From assembly GCA_905221605.1 (NCBI GenBank), contig CAJNDS010000857.1:773817-837816 (forward strand): a stretch of DNA of 64,000 nt, in the 5' to 3' direction. The DNA is from Symbiodinium natans (Eukaryota; Sar; Dinophyceae; Suessiales; Symbiodiniaceae). The translations under genes were made by a program, and so were the position numbers. Shown here piece by piece: positions 1 to 9,684 of the stretch (positions are counted from its first letter, which is position 1; the number at the start of each line of letters is the position of its first letter). A model generated the notes under the pieces. That model ran no database searches. It was not told the DNA's origin and saw nothing but the letters and a program-made list of their open reading frames with translations.

Positions 1-940
1 AGCATCTCCTCCGTCTTCGCCGCAAAAGCTGATAACACGAAAAGGAGCAATGGCCTACACCCTGCGCCCTAGACCGAAACCCGGGACCCTGTAGCCTCGA
101 AACCAGAACCCTAGACCCTCAGGCCTCAACTCTAGACCAGAACGCAGAAACTTTCATGGTCCAGGAAGGGTTTAGGGCACGCGAAAACACGAAAGGAGCA
201 ATGAACTGGCTTCGACGTCTGTTTGTCGGTTCAAACAGAGTACCTTTGAGCCTAAAAACCCGACCCTCAAACCTGAAAATGAACCCTGGACACTTAGCTC
301 CGTCGAAGGTAATGGGGCCATGTAATCCATGTGGCCCCCTAATTTGATGCCAAGCAGAGAGTGCTTCGCACCCCCATTTTGCCGTCAGGCAAAAAACCCA
401 AGTTAGCTTGCGAGGCAACCTCCAACCCGCTGACCGAGGATTTTGCGCCCCCTCGGATTGGCTGATCGCCGATCACATGGGCCTGTTAGTCTGACTCTTG
501 GACCTGGATCGATGAGTGGTTTTGATGGAGTGTGAAGCTTCCTGCGGGAGTGTTAGTCTGTTATATCAAGGAAATTGCGAGCTCGAAGCAAAGGGCTGTC
601 ACGCGCCATGCATCTTGAGGGACATGCGACATGCCTGTAAGCTTGTGTTGTGCACTGTTTACAACTTCTGCCCGCAGCCATCGGAACAAACATGCAGGAA
701 ACAGTGAACTAGGCGATTTTCTCCCTGGGGTTTGCACCGTTTGCCTCCTCTTGGGCCCTAGTGCCGGAGCGCTAACTGAGCTGGTGTGTTGCCCCTGCTC
801 TTGCTGAGGCACGCCATAAGTTTCAGGTATGTAAGAGTCCAGGCTCCCATATCCTCACTGTAGGGGCCTGGGTTAAGGGTTGGGGTTCAACTTTGTTACA
901 ACCTCGGGTCCGACCCCGGCGGCGGGGGAGAGGAGCTGAC
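1..940. other. Non-coding left flank
   Basis: I see no convincing gene here. The first 300 bases carry scattered ccctaga/ccctaaa-like words resembling degraded telomere-type repeat, and an 18-19 bp word (aacacgaaaggagcaatg, with one extra a in the first copy) occurs at 34-52 and 186-203. The short open frames here are under 100 codons and have no recognisable composition or motif. The stretch ends directly at the 5' LTR of the copia element. Confidence 0.5.
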
Positions 941-1294
941 TGGCTTAGAGTTGTGTTGTGTGCAGTGGTAGGAACTCCGTAGTTGTGCCTTGGAGGCTCG
1001 ACGGGAGTGCTGCTTTGAGTGGGAAAGCCGTTTGAAGTGCTTGAGTTGTAGGGATGTGTGTCTGGAAGCTGTAGCAGTGGCTGTGCACGTTTTTGCTTGC
1101 TTCAGGTGTAGTTGGGTAGGTCCCGAGAACTCCCACTGACGTTTGAGTTTGTTTTGTGGCTGTGGAGAACACGTGGCAGAGCAGAGTTTTCACCTGTGTG
1201 TAAAAAGAGTTTCACTGACGAAGCCTCCGGCTTATGACTTTGGCTCAAGTCGTGAGAAAAAGAGGGTTCAGCGCGCTGCTGCTGTGTTTTCACA
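941..1294 (+). repeat. 5' LTR of the copia element
   Basis: This matches 51922-52272 nearly end to end and starts TGGCT and ends TTTTCACA, so it has the usual TG...CA ends. The boundary is fixed on the right because similarity to the second copy stops exactly where the primer-binding site begins. Differences from the 3' copy include two small indels and about ten substitutions. It contains an 11-nt match to the dinoflagellate spliced leader 45 bases before its end. Confidence 0.9.
1239..1249 (+). other. Spliced-leader-like sequence inside the LTR
   Basis: TTTGGCTCAAG is identical to the last 11 nt of the dinoflagellate spliced leader. The same 11-mer is in the 3' LTR at 52217-52227 and, in a different context, at 60984-60994. 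It could be a relic of an RNA that had been trans-spliced before reverse transcription, or part of the LTR's own RNA-processing signal. An 11-base match could also be chance, but its presence in two element contexts argues against that. Confidence 0.45.
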
Positions 1295-1309
1295 TGGTAG
1301 CGGAGCGTG
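1295..1309 (+). other. Probable primer-binding site for minus-strand synthesis
   Basis: TGGTAGCGGAGCGTG follows the 5' LTR immediately. It starts TGG, as expected for complementarity to a CCA-ended tRNA, and the full 15 bases would pair with a tRNA ending CACGCTCCGCTACCA. It resembles the TGGTATCAGAGC site used with initiator Met-tRNA in many copia elements but differs at several positions, so the priming tRNA is not assigned. Confidence 0.65.
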
Positions 1310-1338
1310 TGTAGCACGCTCGTAGAAACTAGAAAGCC

Positions 1339-3321
1339 ATGGCTGACCCCGGGCTGTCAACCCCTGTGCCTGACGACGAAGACGACGAAGCTTTGTTTGG
1401 CCCCGGTGGTGCCCAGGACGGGCAACAACCGCCAACACAACCCACTGGAGCTTCTGCTTCAGCGGGAGGACCCGCCACGGTCGTCGGACTTGACCCTCAA
1501 CTCCAGCAGATGATGGTCCAGATGATGCAGAGTCAGCAAATGATGATGCAGAATCAGCAACAGACACTTCAAGTTCTGGTGGCAAAGATGGAGGCCGACG
1601 AGAGAAGGAGACGTGAGCAGGAAGCATTGTCGGCAGCTGTGAGCAACCCATTTGGGGGTGCTTCAAGTGCAGCAGCTGCTGGAAGTCCCACGGCAAAGGC
1701 TTCTGCTCCTCCACCGGCGCCATCACAGAACCTGCATGTTGGAAGTAACCGTGCAGAGAAGTATCTGCCAGCGTTGCCGCTCATCGATAATGTGTCGATG
1801 GGAAAAGGGCGTGTGAGAGAGCTGGAGGAGTACCATCGGTGGTGCGAGGTGCTTGCTTCCTGGCTGGCGTTGATAGACGACAACTATGTCAATGAGTTGC
1901 GCCAGGCAATGACGCATGACCGTGAGATCAAGCAGTCTGACATGGCAGTTCCGGTAGCATCGCGTTCGGCAAGGTTGTTTTACTACCTGCAACAAAGTCT
2001 GCAGAAGTTCGAACGTGGGATGGAACTGGTGAGAAGCACGTCGATGCGTCAAGGACAAGCTGCTTGTGGTTATGAGGTAATGCGTCAAATGCACCAGACC
2101 TTCAGCATTGTCTCTCGCATGGAAGCCATTGCTGTGAGAGACGAAGCTCTTCGACTCACATCGAAGGCAAGTTCGTACAAGCGACCGCTTGACTGCGTCC
2201 GCTTTCTCGAGGACGAGCTCGGAAAGGTGGATCAGAAGCTGCATCGGTTCCCTGAACTGAGGCTTGGAGCATCTGATCGGTCAACCCTTCTTCTTCAATC
2301 TGTCAGCCCAGAGTGTAGGCATTACGTTGTCCTGCATGGGAAGTCTGGGAGCTGGGATGAACTGGTTGAAAGCATCCGGTTCTACGAGGAGCAGACCCGA
2401 TTGTGTGATGCTGGTTCGCTGAATGCAGTTGGGGAGCGCGGCCTCTGCTGGAACTGTGGCAAATCAGGCCATATGAGTTGGCAGTGCCCCGACAAGAGCT
2501 CTGGCAAAGGGAAGAAGAGGGATGAACCGAAAGGTGGAAAGCCTTCGAGTTCCAAGAATCGAGAGAAGAGCCCTAAAGGCAAGGGCAAAGGCAAAGGGAA
2601 GACAGACAAAGGAAAGGGTGGAAAGCCCAAGGGGAAGCCCAAGAACAAAGGAAAGCCCAAGGGCCGAGCTGTGGAAGACGAGCAGTCTGACCAGGTGATG
2701 GCGATGCGGTCTCATCATCTGAGTGGCTTGGGTCCGGGGACAAGAACTAATGAGCCCAATGAAGCTGAGCCCCCTCGTCTCACCATGACGAACGGAGAGA
2801 TCGAGAGACTGAACCAGTCCTCCTCTAGGAATAGCTCTTTCGCATGGCTCATTGATAGTGGAGCCACCTGCCACGTGTTGTCAGAGAGTGCGTTGGGTTT
2901 TTACGAAGTCGTCAAGGAGCATTCGGGACCTCTTCCTGTGCTCATGAGTGCTAGCGATACGCCCATGGAGTGTGTCAAGTTGGTTGACATTCGGGTGAAG
3001 TTTGGGAAGTTGGGGCCCGTAGTGCTTCAACAGGTCTTGGTTTGCAAGATTGGTTTCAACGTAGTCAGTTCTTGGCAAGCGTCCCTCTCGGGATGGAATA
3101 CCTGGCTCACCTCAGAGCCTGGAGCAAGCTGCTTAGTGAAGCAGACGGAACGAGGTTCCTCGATGTGGGTGCCTTTGGTTCGTGAAGCCAGGAGCTGGTG
3201 GACGTTGGCTAAAAGCCGAAAGGAAGAAGAAGCAAAGGGGACTCACCCAAAAGGGGGTGGAGCCCGAACGACCACGCGATGGAAGTGGATAAGGTGCAGA
3301 AGAAGGCACCGCCCAACGTAG
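1339..3321 (+). CDS. Copia Gag with C-terminal aspartic protease
   Basis: This 660-aa frame starts at an ATG 45 bases after the LTR. Residues 50-80 are rich in Gln and Met and 108-130 in Ala and Pro; about 140-350 is a helical region like the copia capsid domain. A zinc knuckle CWNCGKSGHMSWQC (C370, C373, H378, C383) binds RNA in this family, followed by a Lys/Gly/Pro-rich basic stretch (385-443). FAWLIDSGATCH at 501-512 is the retroviral-type protease active site, with D506 catalytic. Gag packages element RNA into cytoplasmic particles and the protease cuts the polyproteins. The frame ends in a basic tail rather than running into integrase, unlike the single-ORF layout common in copia elements. 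Pol lies in the same frame but 2.3 kb away. Confidence 0.9.
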   Translation: MADPGLSTPVPDDEDDEALFGPGGAQDGQQPPTQPTGASASAGGPATVVGLDPQLQQMMVQMMQSQQMMMQNQQQTLQVLVAKMEADERRRREQEALSAAVSNPFGGASSAAAAGSPTAKASAPPPAPSQNLHVGSNRAEKYLPALPLIDNVSMGKGRVRELEEYHRWCEVLASWLALIDDNYVNELRQAMTHDREIKQSDMAVPVASRSARLFYYLQQSLQKFERGMELVRSTSMRQGQAACGYEVMRQMHQTFSIVSRMEAIAVRDEALRLTSKASSYKRPLDCVRFLEDELGKVDQKLHRFPELRLGASDRSTLLLQSVSPECRHYVVLHGKSGSWDELVESIRFYEEQTRLCDAGSLNAVGERGLCWNCGKSGHMSWQCPDKSSGKGKKRDEPKGGKPSSSKNREKSPKGKGKGKGKTDKGKGGKPKGKPKNKGKPKGRAVEDEQSDQVMAMRSHHLSGLGPGTRTNEPNEAEPPRLTMTNGEIERLNQSSSRNSSFAWLIDSGATCHVLSESALGFYEVVKEHSGPLPVLMSASDTPMECVKLVDIRVKFGKLGPVVLQQVLVCKIGFNVVSSWQASLSGWNTWLTSEPGASCLVKQTERGSSMWVPLVREARSWWTLAKSRKEEEAKGTHPKGGGARTTTRWKWIRCRRRHRPT

Positions 3322-3889
3322 GAAGAGCATTGGAGGTGACACCTTTTAAGTTTTTGCTGCGAGCGTTTTCAGTGAAGCAACATGTGGGGGAACACGAGCT
3401 GCATGAGCATGTTTTACAGGAGCGTTTGAGTGGATGTGAGCATGCTGCAGTTGCTGAAGTAGGAGTAGACCTGGAAGCCCCGCCCTCTGCATGTTGTGCT
3501 GAAGCTTTATGTTCCGCCGCAGCTGTTTTGCTTAAGTCTGCAAGCAACACGTATTTGGAAAAGCAAACCAGTAGGAACACACGCTGTGAAGAGAAGGGTT
3601 TTGAGTGCGTAGGGGTAGGGCCTGTGCCGCTCCAGCCTCAGAGTGTTTGCGTTAGGAGTAGGAGTGCCTTGCGTGTAGGACGTAGGAGTGACTTGCACCC
3701 CAGCTCTTGTGTGCCTGAGTGTTTGTTGGGACAGAGTGAAGAGAGGAAGTGTGCCTTTCGGAGCTTGCGTTGGCCAGGAGTGTTTCTGAAAGCATTGCTG
3801 GTGTTGTGTGCTCTAGGAGTGTTTTGCTCAAAGCCTGGAGCCTGTGTAAGGGACTTTGGAAAGGATGGAGCTTCCGGAAGCCTCGCAGC
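3322..3889. other. Spacer between gag-pro and the second copia ORF
   Basis: The 568 bases carry no convincing gene. An open frame runs 3279-3893, but its product is Cys/Ser/Leu-rich with no family resemblance. The spacer is rich in the word TAGGAGT (for example near 3462, 3655 and 3686), which recurs in the next spacer and just after pol. Repeated TAG-GAGT words ahead of each ORF could be 3' splice acceptors for trans-splicing, but this is only inference from position and composition. Confidence 0.45.
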
Positions 3890-5140
3890 ATGATTGCTCG
3901 TCTTGCGCACCGTTTCGAGGAAGAAGGTCAGCTGTCTCTTTCGAGGCAGCTTCTCCAAAATATCGACCTTTTTTCCTCGACCCCTGGCTCGGTCGAACAG
4001 CTGTTGGGGATTCCAGCCTGCCTTGGGGAGTTGGAGACACAGGAGTTGGTGGCCAATACAAGCGGCATTCCGGTGAAGCAACCTATGCTCATTGCCGAGC
4101 TGCGAGCCATTGCTGCTCCGACGGTGGACCAGTCGGTTTTGACGGACACCCTCGTCGAGGAGCACGACCGTCGTGCAGAGTATGCAAGGTATGGCTATGT
4201 TTTGACCACCATGGGGGTGGTAGTCGCCGATGTGAGTGCTACCATCCGCCAACCGCACCTTCCATGCGAGCAAAGGGGGTACTGGCGCAACAATCAAGTT
4301 GGCATCCAGCTCACCTTGAAGAAATTTCTTCATTACTTGGAGGAGATTCGGGTGTTGCGGTGCCATCCTGCCCAACACCAATTGTTCACGGCAGAGCTGG
4401 CAAACATCCTGCCCAACGAGCTCAAGGTCGAGCGTGTGCCGGCTGCCGACTTGAGAGCGCTTTTGGCGGACGTGCTCGTCCAGAGCAACCGCCGGGTGAC
4501 CTTGGCTGCCCAACCGCCAACTATTGTACCGGATGTTGCACCATCCGCGTCGGGTGGCACGGCGCCGCCTCTTCACAAAAGTGCCCCAGCTCCACCCCCT
4601 TCGGGATGGGCTTTGCTCAACCAAGCGCGTGCAAAAGCCGAGGCAATGATTCGGTTGCATGCCGACATGAAGAGAGCTGCAACAGCCGAGGTGGCTCCAT
4701 CATCGTCAACGAGCCCCGCTTTTCCCCCAGGACCTCCGGCTTTCTTGCAGTTCAGCCCTCCTTCACCGCTTACGCCGTCCGTCTTTTCCTACGCTCCATC
4801 TTCGGCACCAGGCACGCCTATGGAAGCATGCCTGCCTATACCTCCGCCTCCTCTTGCTCCTCTACCTCCGCCATCGACACCGCACCCAGATACCTTGAGG
4901 GAGCTTGCGGGCGAGGTTCCAATGGAGATCGAGACGCCGATGACGCCCGTGGAGGCATTCGGTGCCCCTGGGACCCCTATGGACGTGAGTTCCGAGACCC
5001 CAATGGAGCCAATGATCGGTGGCATTGGAAGTCCGGGGAGCGCTTCTCCTTTGACTCCGCCGGCAGAGATGAGTATGGTGGTTCCAAACCCGCCTATGGA
5101 CAATTCGGATGTGGGAGACTCTGGCTCCGATATGGATTGA
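3890..5140 (+). CDS. Second ORF of the copia element, proline-rich, unrecognised
   Basis: This 416-aa frame starts MIARLAHRFEEEG at the first in-frame ATG with a credible N terminus; the frame is open back to 3749. Residues 1-210 look like a folded, mostly helical domain (for example LLQNIDLF, LTLKKFLHYLEEIRV, AELANILPNELKVERV). From about 210 the chain becomes Pro/Ala/Ser-rich, and the last 100 residues repeat PMEIETPMTP- and GTPMDVSSETPMEP-like acidic motifs. The pol frame is also open here (3856-5150), but its product is Cys/Arg/Ser-rich and looks like a shadow, so I take this frame as the coding one. I know no copia protein of this kind. Its place between Gag-protease and integrase suggests a structural or accessory role. 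Function is unassigned. Confidence 0.65.
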   Translation: MIARLAHRFEEEGQLSLSRQLLQNIDLFSSTPGSVEQLLGIPACLGELETQELVANTSGIPVKQPMLIAELRAIAAPTVDQSVLTDTLVEEHDRRAEYARYGYVLTTMGVVVADVSATIRQPHLPCEQRGYWRNNQVGIQLTLKKFLHYLEEIRVLRCHPAQHQLFTAELANILPNELKVERVPAADLRALLADVLVQSNRRVTLAAQPPTIVPDVAPSASGGTAPPLHKSAPAPPPSGWALLNQARAKAEAMIRLHADMKRAATAEVAPSSSTSPAFPPGPPAFLQFSPPSPLTPSVFSYAPSSAPGTPMEACLPIPPPPLAPLPPPSTPHPDTLRELAGEVPMEIETPMTPVEAFGAPGTPMDVSSETPMEPMIGGIGSPGSASPLTPPAEMSMVVPNPPMDNSDVGDSGSDMD

Positions 5141-5619
5141 TATGCTTGGGTATGGGCCCTGAGGGCCTAAAAGCCGGGCATGAGGTGCTCAGATCTTCGC
5201 CGCAATGCACAAAATTGGTAGGAGTAGGTCTGAAAGCCCCGCTGTTTGCAGTAGGAGACTGGCTGTGTGCATTAGGAGGTAGGGTAGGAGCGTTTGAGTG
5301 CTTGGTAGGTGACTGTGAGTGCAGCCTGCCTGCCGCGAATGGGTCTGCACACTGTCCCTCTGTGCCCAGGTCTTCATGGAAAGGAAGCAGTGCCTTGGCT
5401 TTAGGGTTGACTCTGGTTTTGGTTTTCAGAGGTTGGCTGCGTAGGTGCGTGAAGCTTTTGAGTGTGCGCCGTAGGAGTAGGCTGAAGTTTTTGCGTGTAA
5501 CTTTGGTAGGACGTGTGCCACGTAGGTCTTGGAGTGTTGTGCGCCGCCTGTTGTTGATGCGTGGCGTGCTTGCTTGTGAGTTGAAAGCTGAGCCTACGGG
5601 CGAGGAAGCAAAAGGGCCA
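5141..5619. other. Spacer between the second ORF and pol
   Basis: This region resembles the first spacer, with TAGGAGT-type words near 5219, 5286 and 5471. The pol frame is open through it, so pol could begin earlier, at ATG 5152 or 5557. The translation here is Leu/Val/Arg/Cys-rich and unlike an integrase N terminus, so I treat it as untranslated. Confidence 0.45.
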
Positions 5620-8600
5620 ATGATGAAACGTTGGCGTGCCTTTAAGAAGTGGGCCTTGTGTGGGCTTCGGTCCCTGCGGGGGTCCGAGCAAAAGAAGGCC
5701 GTGGCACGTTCTGAGGCCCTGCGTATGCTTGCTGGTTTGCCGACCCCGGTTGTTGTGAATTCGGAGTCGGATGAAGAGTTGATTCCTGATCCGTTGGAAG
5801 TTGAACTTGCGAAACCCAGCGGAGGTGAACCCCCTAGGCCCTCCGATGTTCGAAAGAAACCCCGTTTGGAGAATGTTCCCTCAATTAAACCGGGTGCCCT
5901 GAGTTCCCCGGAGGTGGTGAGCGATGCTCTGGATCCTGAGGTTCCGGTCTATTTGACCTCGGAGCGGCTGAAGGCGCACCGAAATAAGGGCCACCAACCT
6001 TATCTTAGTTGCTGTGACATATGTCAAAGCGCTAGAGGGAGAGTGCCTGCTCGTAGGAAGCACATGAAACACCACCACGGACCCGGAGAGTTGCAAGTCG
6101 ACTTTGGATTTTTCGGAAAGAATGTTCGTTTCCTTCTCATGGTTCATGTGGTGTCGGGGTACTTACATACCGTGGTCTTAGGACCTGAGGATGAAGTGCC
6201 CGCTGTATCGGTTTGCAAAGCCTTTACGGAAATGGGATTGAGTGGATTGGACATTGTTGTCCACGGGGACCAAGAAAATCTCCTCGAGAGTGTTTTCCGC
6301 AATGCAGCGAAACACCGGACATTCGGGGGGAGGTCAATGCACTGGGTCCCGTTCGCGATAAACAGACCTCAAGCGAAGGGCATCGTTGAACGCAATGTTT
6401 GCCTCGTGAAAGAAGCGTTCTGGTCTGTTTGGCTGGGCTTAGAAGAGCGTGTAGGTGAAAAGTTGCCTCTAGGGAGCCATCTGTTTGTTGAGGCCATGAG
6501 GTACTCTGTGAGGATGCATAACTTGTTTCATGTGTCCAAAGAACACAGCACGCCGTTGGAGAGACTGCGTGGGTCGACAGTTCAGCCAGTGAAGAGCTGT
6601 GAGTTTGGGGTTGTTGGCTTTGGAAAGCCTCAGAAGGACTACCCGGAGCACCGCGGAAAGCGCTTGGTGAGGGCACTCTATGTAGGACCTCACGGTGCTA
6701 ATGGATCCGGGATTCGGGTCTTTGTTCCAATAGGTAGTGGAAAGCCCCCTCGTTTGGAAATCTTCAGCTCTTTTCGTGCCAAAGATCCAGTGGAGTTTGA
6801 CAAAGCTGCTTTGCGTGACCTTCGAGGTAATAAGGAAGACCCTGAAAGACCCATCAAGTTTGATGTTCCAATCGATGGTCCGAGTCCGCCGCTTGATTCC
6901 CCAAATATCCCTGAAGGAAGTCTTGAGTTTCCTGTTGAACGCACCGAACCACCTGCTCTTGAGGGCCCTGAGGCAATGGAAGAAGAAGGAGAGTTGGATG
7001 GGTATTCTCCGGATTTTTCGGACGTGCCTGAAGAAACAGGCATGGAGGTTGAGCCTCCCGGAGGCGTAGGTCTTGAGGACCTCGACGCCCCTATGGATCC
7101 AGGAGAAGACGATGCCATGGAAGAGGGCCTGACGTGGCTCTATGAGCATGGCCTGAGGCAACTCTTTGATGGGCCTGACTTGAGAGTAACGACAAAAATC
7201 CGTAAGGGAGATGATGTCAAAGAGTGGTTCCGTATGAAGTTTGGTGGAAAGAAGATTTGGGTCCATGTCCCGGACAATGCGGTTTGCGAAGTTTCTGGCA
7301 AGGTTTTGCCTCGTAAGCATCTTGAAGAAGGTATGAGACTCGAGCTCTCAGAACTTGATGCTTTTGGTGTAGCTACGATTATAGGAGAAGCTGAGGCCCG
7401 TAAACGAGCTACGCGGAGAATCCATACGACTAGGTGGGTTCTGACTTCGAAACCGTCGGCCACGAACCCTGAACGACGTGCTCGTCTTGTTGTGAGAGAC
7501 TATGCATTTGGATCCAATCCTCTAGCTGATGGGATATATTCCCCCACCACGTCTTTGGAAGCCTTGAGGGGTGTCCTTGCTATTCATGCTGTCAGAGGTG
7601 GCACCTTGTTGTCAGCAGATGTGAGCGTTGCCTTCATGCAAGCGCCTGTGCAGGGAGTAGAGTGTATCCGGTTTCCGAATGGGATGTATGATGAGGAGAA
7701 CAAGCCGCTGTTTGCGCAGCTACACAAAGCCATGAATGGCTTGAGAGTAGGACCACTGAGCTGGTACCTAGAGTTTACAAGCACGCTGCGTAAGCAGTTT
7801 GGGTTTGGTGAGACTGCCGACCCTACTGTGCATCACCGGCTTGAGAAGGATGGTGCGCTGACCTTGGTGTTAGTGTATGTTGACGATCTCATCATCTTTT
7901 CCCAGAATCCGCCAATTGCCAAGGATCTGTACGCTAAGCTAGCGAAGATCTATAAAATGAAGCAGACAGGGCTTCTAGAACCTGGTAAGACCGGGCAGCT
8001 CGAGTTCTTGGGTCGAGTGATCGCCCGAACCACTGAGCACGGACCTGTGTTCTTTGGCCTGAAGCCGGGGTACTTGAAGTCGCTTGGAGAAGAGTTTGGC
8101 ATTAGCGGAAAAGGTGTGAAACCAGTGTTGGGAAACCTCGAGAGGGAGTACCGGAAGAAGGAGGCTGGAACACCTATCAGCACTGAGGCGTATGAACGAT
8201 ATAGACGTGTGCTTGGTAAGTTGATGTGGGCAAGCTTGACGTTGCCGCATTTGTCCTACCCAGTAGGATTTCTGGGCCGGTATCAGAGTGACCCAGATAG
8301 CCAGGCAGAAGCTTGCTTGAGACGCGTGGTTCGCTGGGTGATGGCCTTGCCTGAGTACCTTCAGCGATTTTCGGCAGAAGCGTTTGTGTATCCTTGCTGC
8401 GCTTCGGAAACAATGCTCTCTGGCTTTGTGGATGCATCATGGAACATTTGCTCTGTGTCTGGTGCCATTGTGAAGTGGCATGGCATCATGATCAAAACTT
8501 TCTCGCGGAAACAGTCGGTGACCGCGTTGAGTTCGGCGGAGGCCGAATTGGCAGCCCTGACTGAGGCAGCCAAAGAGTCGGTGTACTTGTCTTTGCTCAT

Positions 8601-9684
8601 GGAAACGCTCCTGTATGGAATGCCCAAAGGAGAGACCGGTGAGTTTCCGATTCACCTGGCTTCTGACTCGGAAGCCGCTTTGTCGATTAGCAAGATGACG
8701 GGGTTGTTACGCCGTGTTCGGCACCTGGAGCTTCGTCATCGCTATCTTCAAGAGCTAGTCCACCTGGAAAGGCTGATTCTAAGCTTCATCAGTGGAGAAC
8801 AGAATCCAGCCGATGGACTGACGAAATCTCCCGAGGAGTTGTTGCTTGAGCATTTGCTGGTTGCGTGTGGACTGGAAAGAGTGTGTGAAGAAGACCTTCA
8901 GGGTCTTGTAGTTCCTGAACACCTTCGTGAACGAATGGAAGAACTTGAAGAAGTATGTGAAAAGCTTGAGAAAATCCCGACAAACCTGGCGAAGTACGAG
9001 CCCGTGGCGAGAGACCTTGCGTTGGGATCTGTTCCTCTGCTTGTGATCGAGGTGTTTTGTTCAACGGACAGTGCGTTGTGCCGAGCGTGTGCTCGTGACC
9101 GAGTAGCGTATATAGGCATAACTGAGAAAGAGGACTTCTTAAGCAAGAGTACTCAGATGTTTCTAGGAGAGGTCTTGCTGTGTCTGTTGAGTAGGAAACC
9201 GCCCCAGATCTATGTCCACAAAGCTTCCCCGTGTACCGCTGGATGTAGCTACCGCTTTAAGAATTGGCATCGACCGAAGTTTCGACATCGGTGGCGAGAG
9301 CAGGTCAAGAAGCATGTTGCATCTTGGAAAGCTTTAGGAAGACTTCTGGAGGACCGCTGCAAAGAGATCCTGGTTACCCAGGAATGGCCAAAGAACTGTG
9401 GTCTTTGGAAGGAGGAAAGTTATCTGAGAGAAAAGAAGCGCCTTGGTCTGAACTTTGGAAGGGTTGTGGACCGTTGTGCCTTCTACGGGGTCTTTAAGCG
9501 GTGGTTCTTTGCTACCAACCGAGAGGAGTGGAGTGAAATCTTCTCTGGAAAGCCCTGTGACAAAAGTCATCAGCATGTTTCACTTGCTAGTGTCGAAGAA
9601 ACGGGCATCTATCCGACTAGACTGGGTAGAGCTCTTTTGCGTGCTGCGAAAGTCACGTTAGGTCTTGTAGGAACACCTTCTTAG
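5620..9684 (+). CDS. Copia Pol: integrase, reverse transcriptase, RNase H, C-terminal extension
   Basis: From ATG 5620 (MMKRWRAFKKW; 5152 or 5557 are possible) the protein is 1354 aa. A His/Cys zinc site spans 120-135 (H120, H125, C131/C132, C135). The integrase core has D161 (LQVDFGF), D217 (VHGDQEN) and E257 (KGIVERN). Reverse transcriptase follows, with motif A D667 (SADVSVAFMQAP) and the YVDD box at 753-756. RNase H has D938 (FVDASW), E974 (SSAEAEL), D1016 (ASDSEA) and the NPADGLTK tail. About 270 residues then extend past RNase H, including IEVFCSTDSAL (E1144) and ASPCTAGC (P1204-C1205). These recall motifs I and IV of cytosine-C5 methyltransferases, but I see no ENV motif, so that is only a suggestion. 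The enzymes copy element RNA and insert the DNA. The frame has no internal stop, although the LTRs have diverged. Confidence 0.9.
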   Translation: MMKRWRAFKKWALCGLRSLRGSEQKKAVARSEALRMLAGLPTPVVVNSESDEELIPDPLEVELAKPSGGEPPRPSDVRKKPRLENVPSIKPGALSSPEVVSDALDPEVPVYLTSERLKAHRNKGHQPYLSCCDICQSARGRVPARRKHMKHHHGPGELQVDFGFFGKNVRFLLMVHVVSGYLHTVVLGPEDEVPAVSVCKAFTEMGLSGLDIVVHGDQENLLESVFRNAAKHRTFGGRSMHWVPFAINRPQAKGIVERNVCLVKEAFWSVWLGLEERVGEKLPLGSHLFVEAMRYSVRMHNLFHVSKEHSTPLERLRGSTVQPVKSCEFGVVGFGKPQKDYPEHRGKRLVRALYVGPHGANGSGIRVFVPIGSGKPPRLEIFSSFRAKDPVEFDKAALRDLRGNKEDPERPIKFDVPIDGPSPPLDSPNIPEGSLEFPVERTEPPALEGPEAMEEEGELDGYSPDFSDVPEETGMEVEPPGGVGLEDLDAPMDPGEDDAMEEGLTWLYEHGLRQLFDGPDLRVTTKIRKGDDVKEWFRMKFGGKKIWVHVPDNAVCEVSGKVLPRKHLEEGMRLELSELDAFGVATIIGEAEARKRATRRIHTTRWVLTSKPSATNPERRARLVVRDYAFGSNPLADGIYSPTTSLEALRGVLAIHAVRGGTLLSADVSVAFMQAPVQGVECIRFPNGMYDEENKPLFAQLHKAMNGLRVGPLSWYLEFTSTLRKQFGFGETADPTVHHRLEKDGALTLVLVYVDDLIIFSQNPPIAKDLYAKLAKIYKMKQTGLLEPGKTGQLEFLGRVIARTTEHGPVFFGLKPGYLKSLGEEFGISGKGVKPVLGNLEREYRKKEAGTPISTEAYERYRRVLGKLMWASLTLPHLSYPVGFLGRYQSDPDSQAEACLRRVVRWVMALPEYLQRFSAEAFVYPCCASETMLSGFVDASWNICSVSGAIVKWHGIMIKTFSRKQSVTALSSAEAELAALTEAAKESVYLSLLMETLLYGMPKGETGEFPIHLASDSEAALSISKMTGLLRRVRHLELRHRYLQELVHLERLILSFISGEQNPADGLTKSPEELLLEHLLVACGLERVCEEDLQGLVVPEHLRERMEELEEVCEKLEKIPTNLAKYEPVARDLALGSVPLLVIEVFCSTDSALCRACARDRVAYIGITEKEDFLSKSTQMFLGEVLLCLLSRKPPQIYVHKASPCTAGCSYRFKNWHRPKFRHRWREQVKKHVASWKALGRLLEDRCKEILVTQEWPKNCGLWKEESYLREKKRLGLNFGRVVDRCAFYGVFKRWFFATNREEWSEIFSGKPCDKSHQHVSLASVEETGIYPTRLGRALLRAAKVTLGLVGTPS

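Noticed and set aside
3856-5151. Upstream extension of the pol frame (to make a 1942-aa protein)
   Set aside because: Its product here is Cys/Arg/Ser-rich and unlike any Pol domain, while the overlapping frame 3890-5140 is protein-like. It begins at TTG, not ATG. Treated as a shadow.
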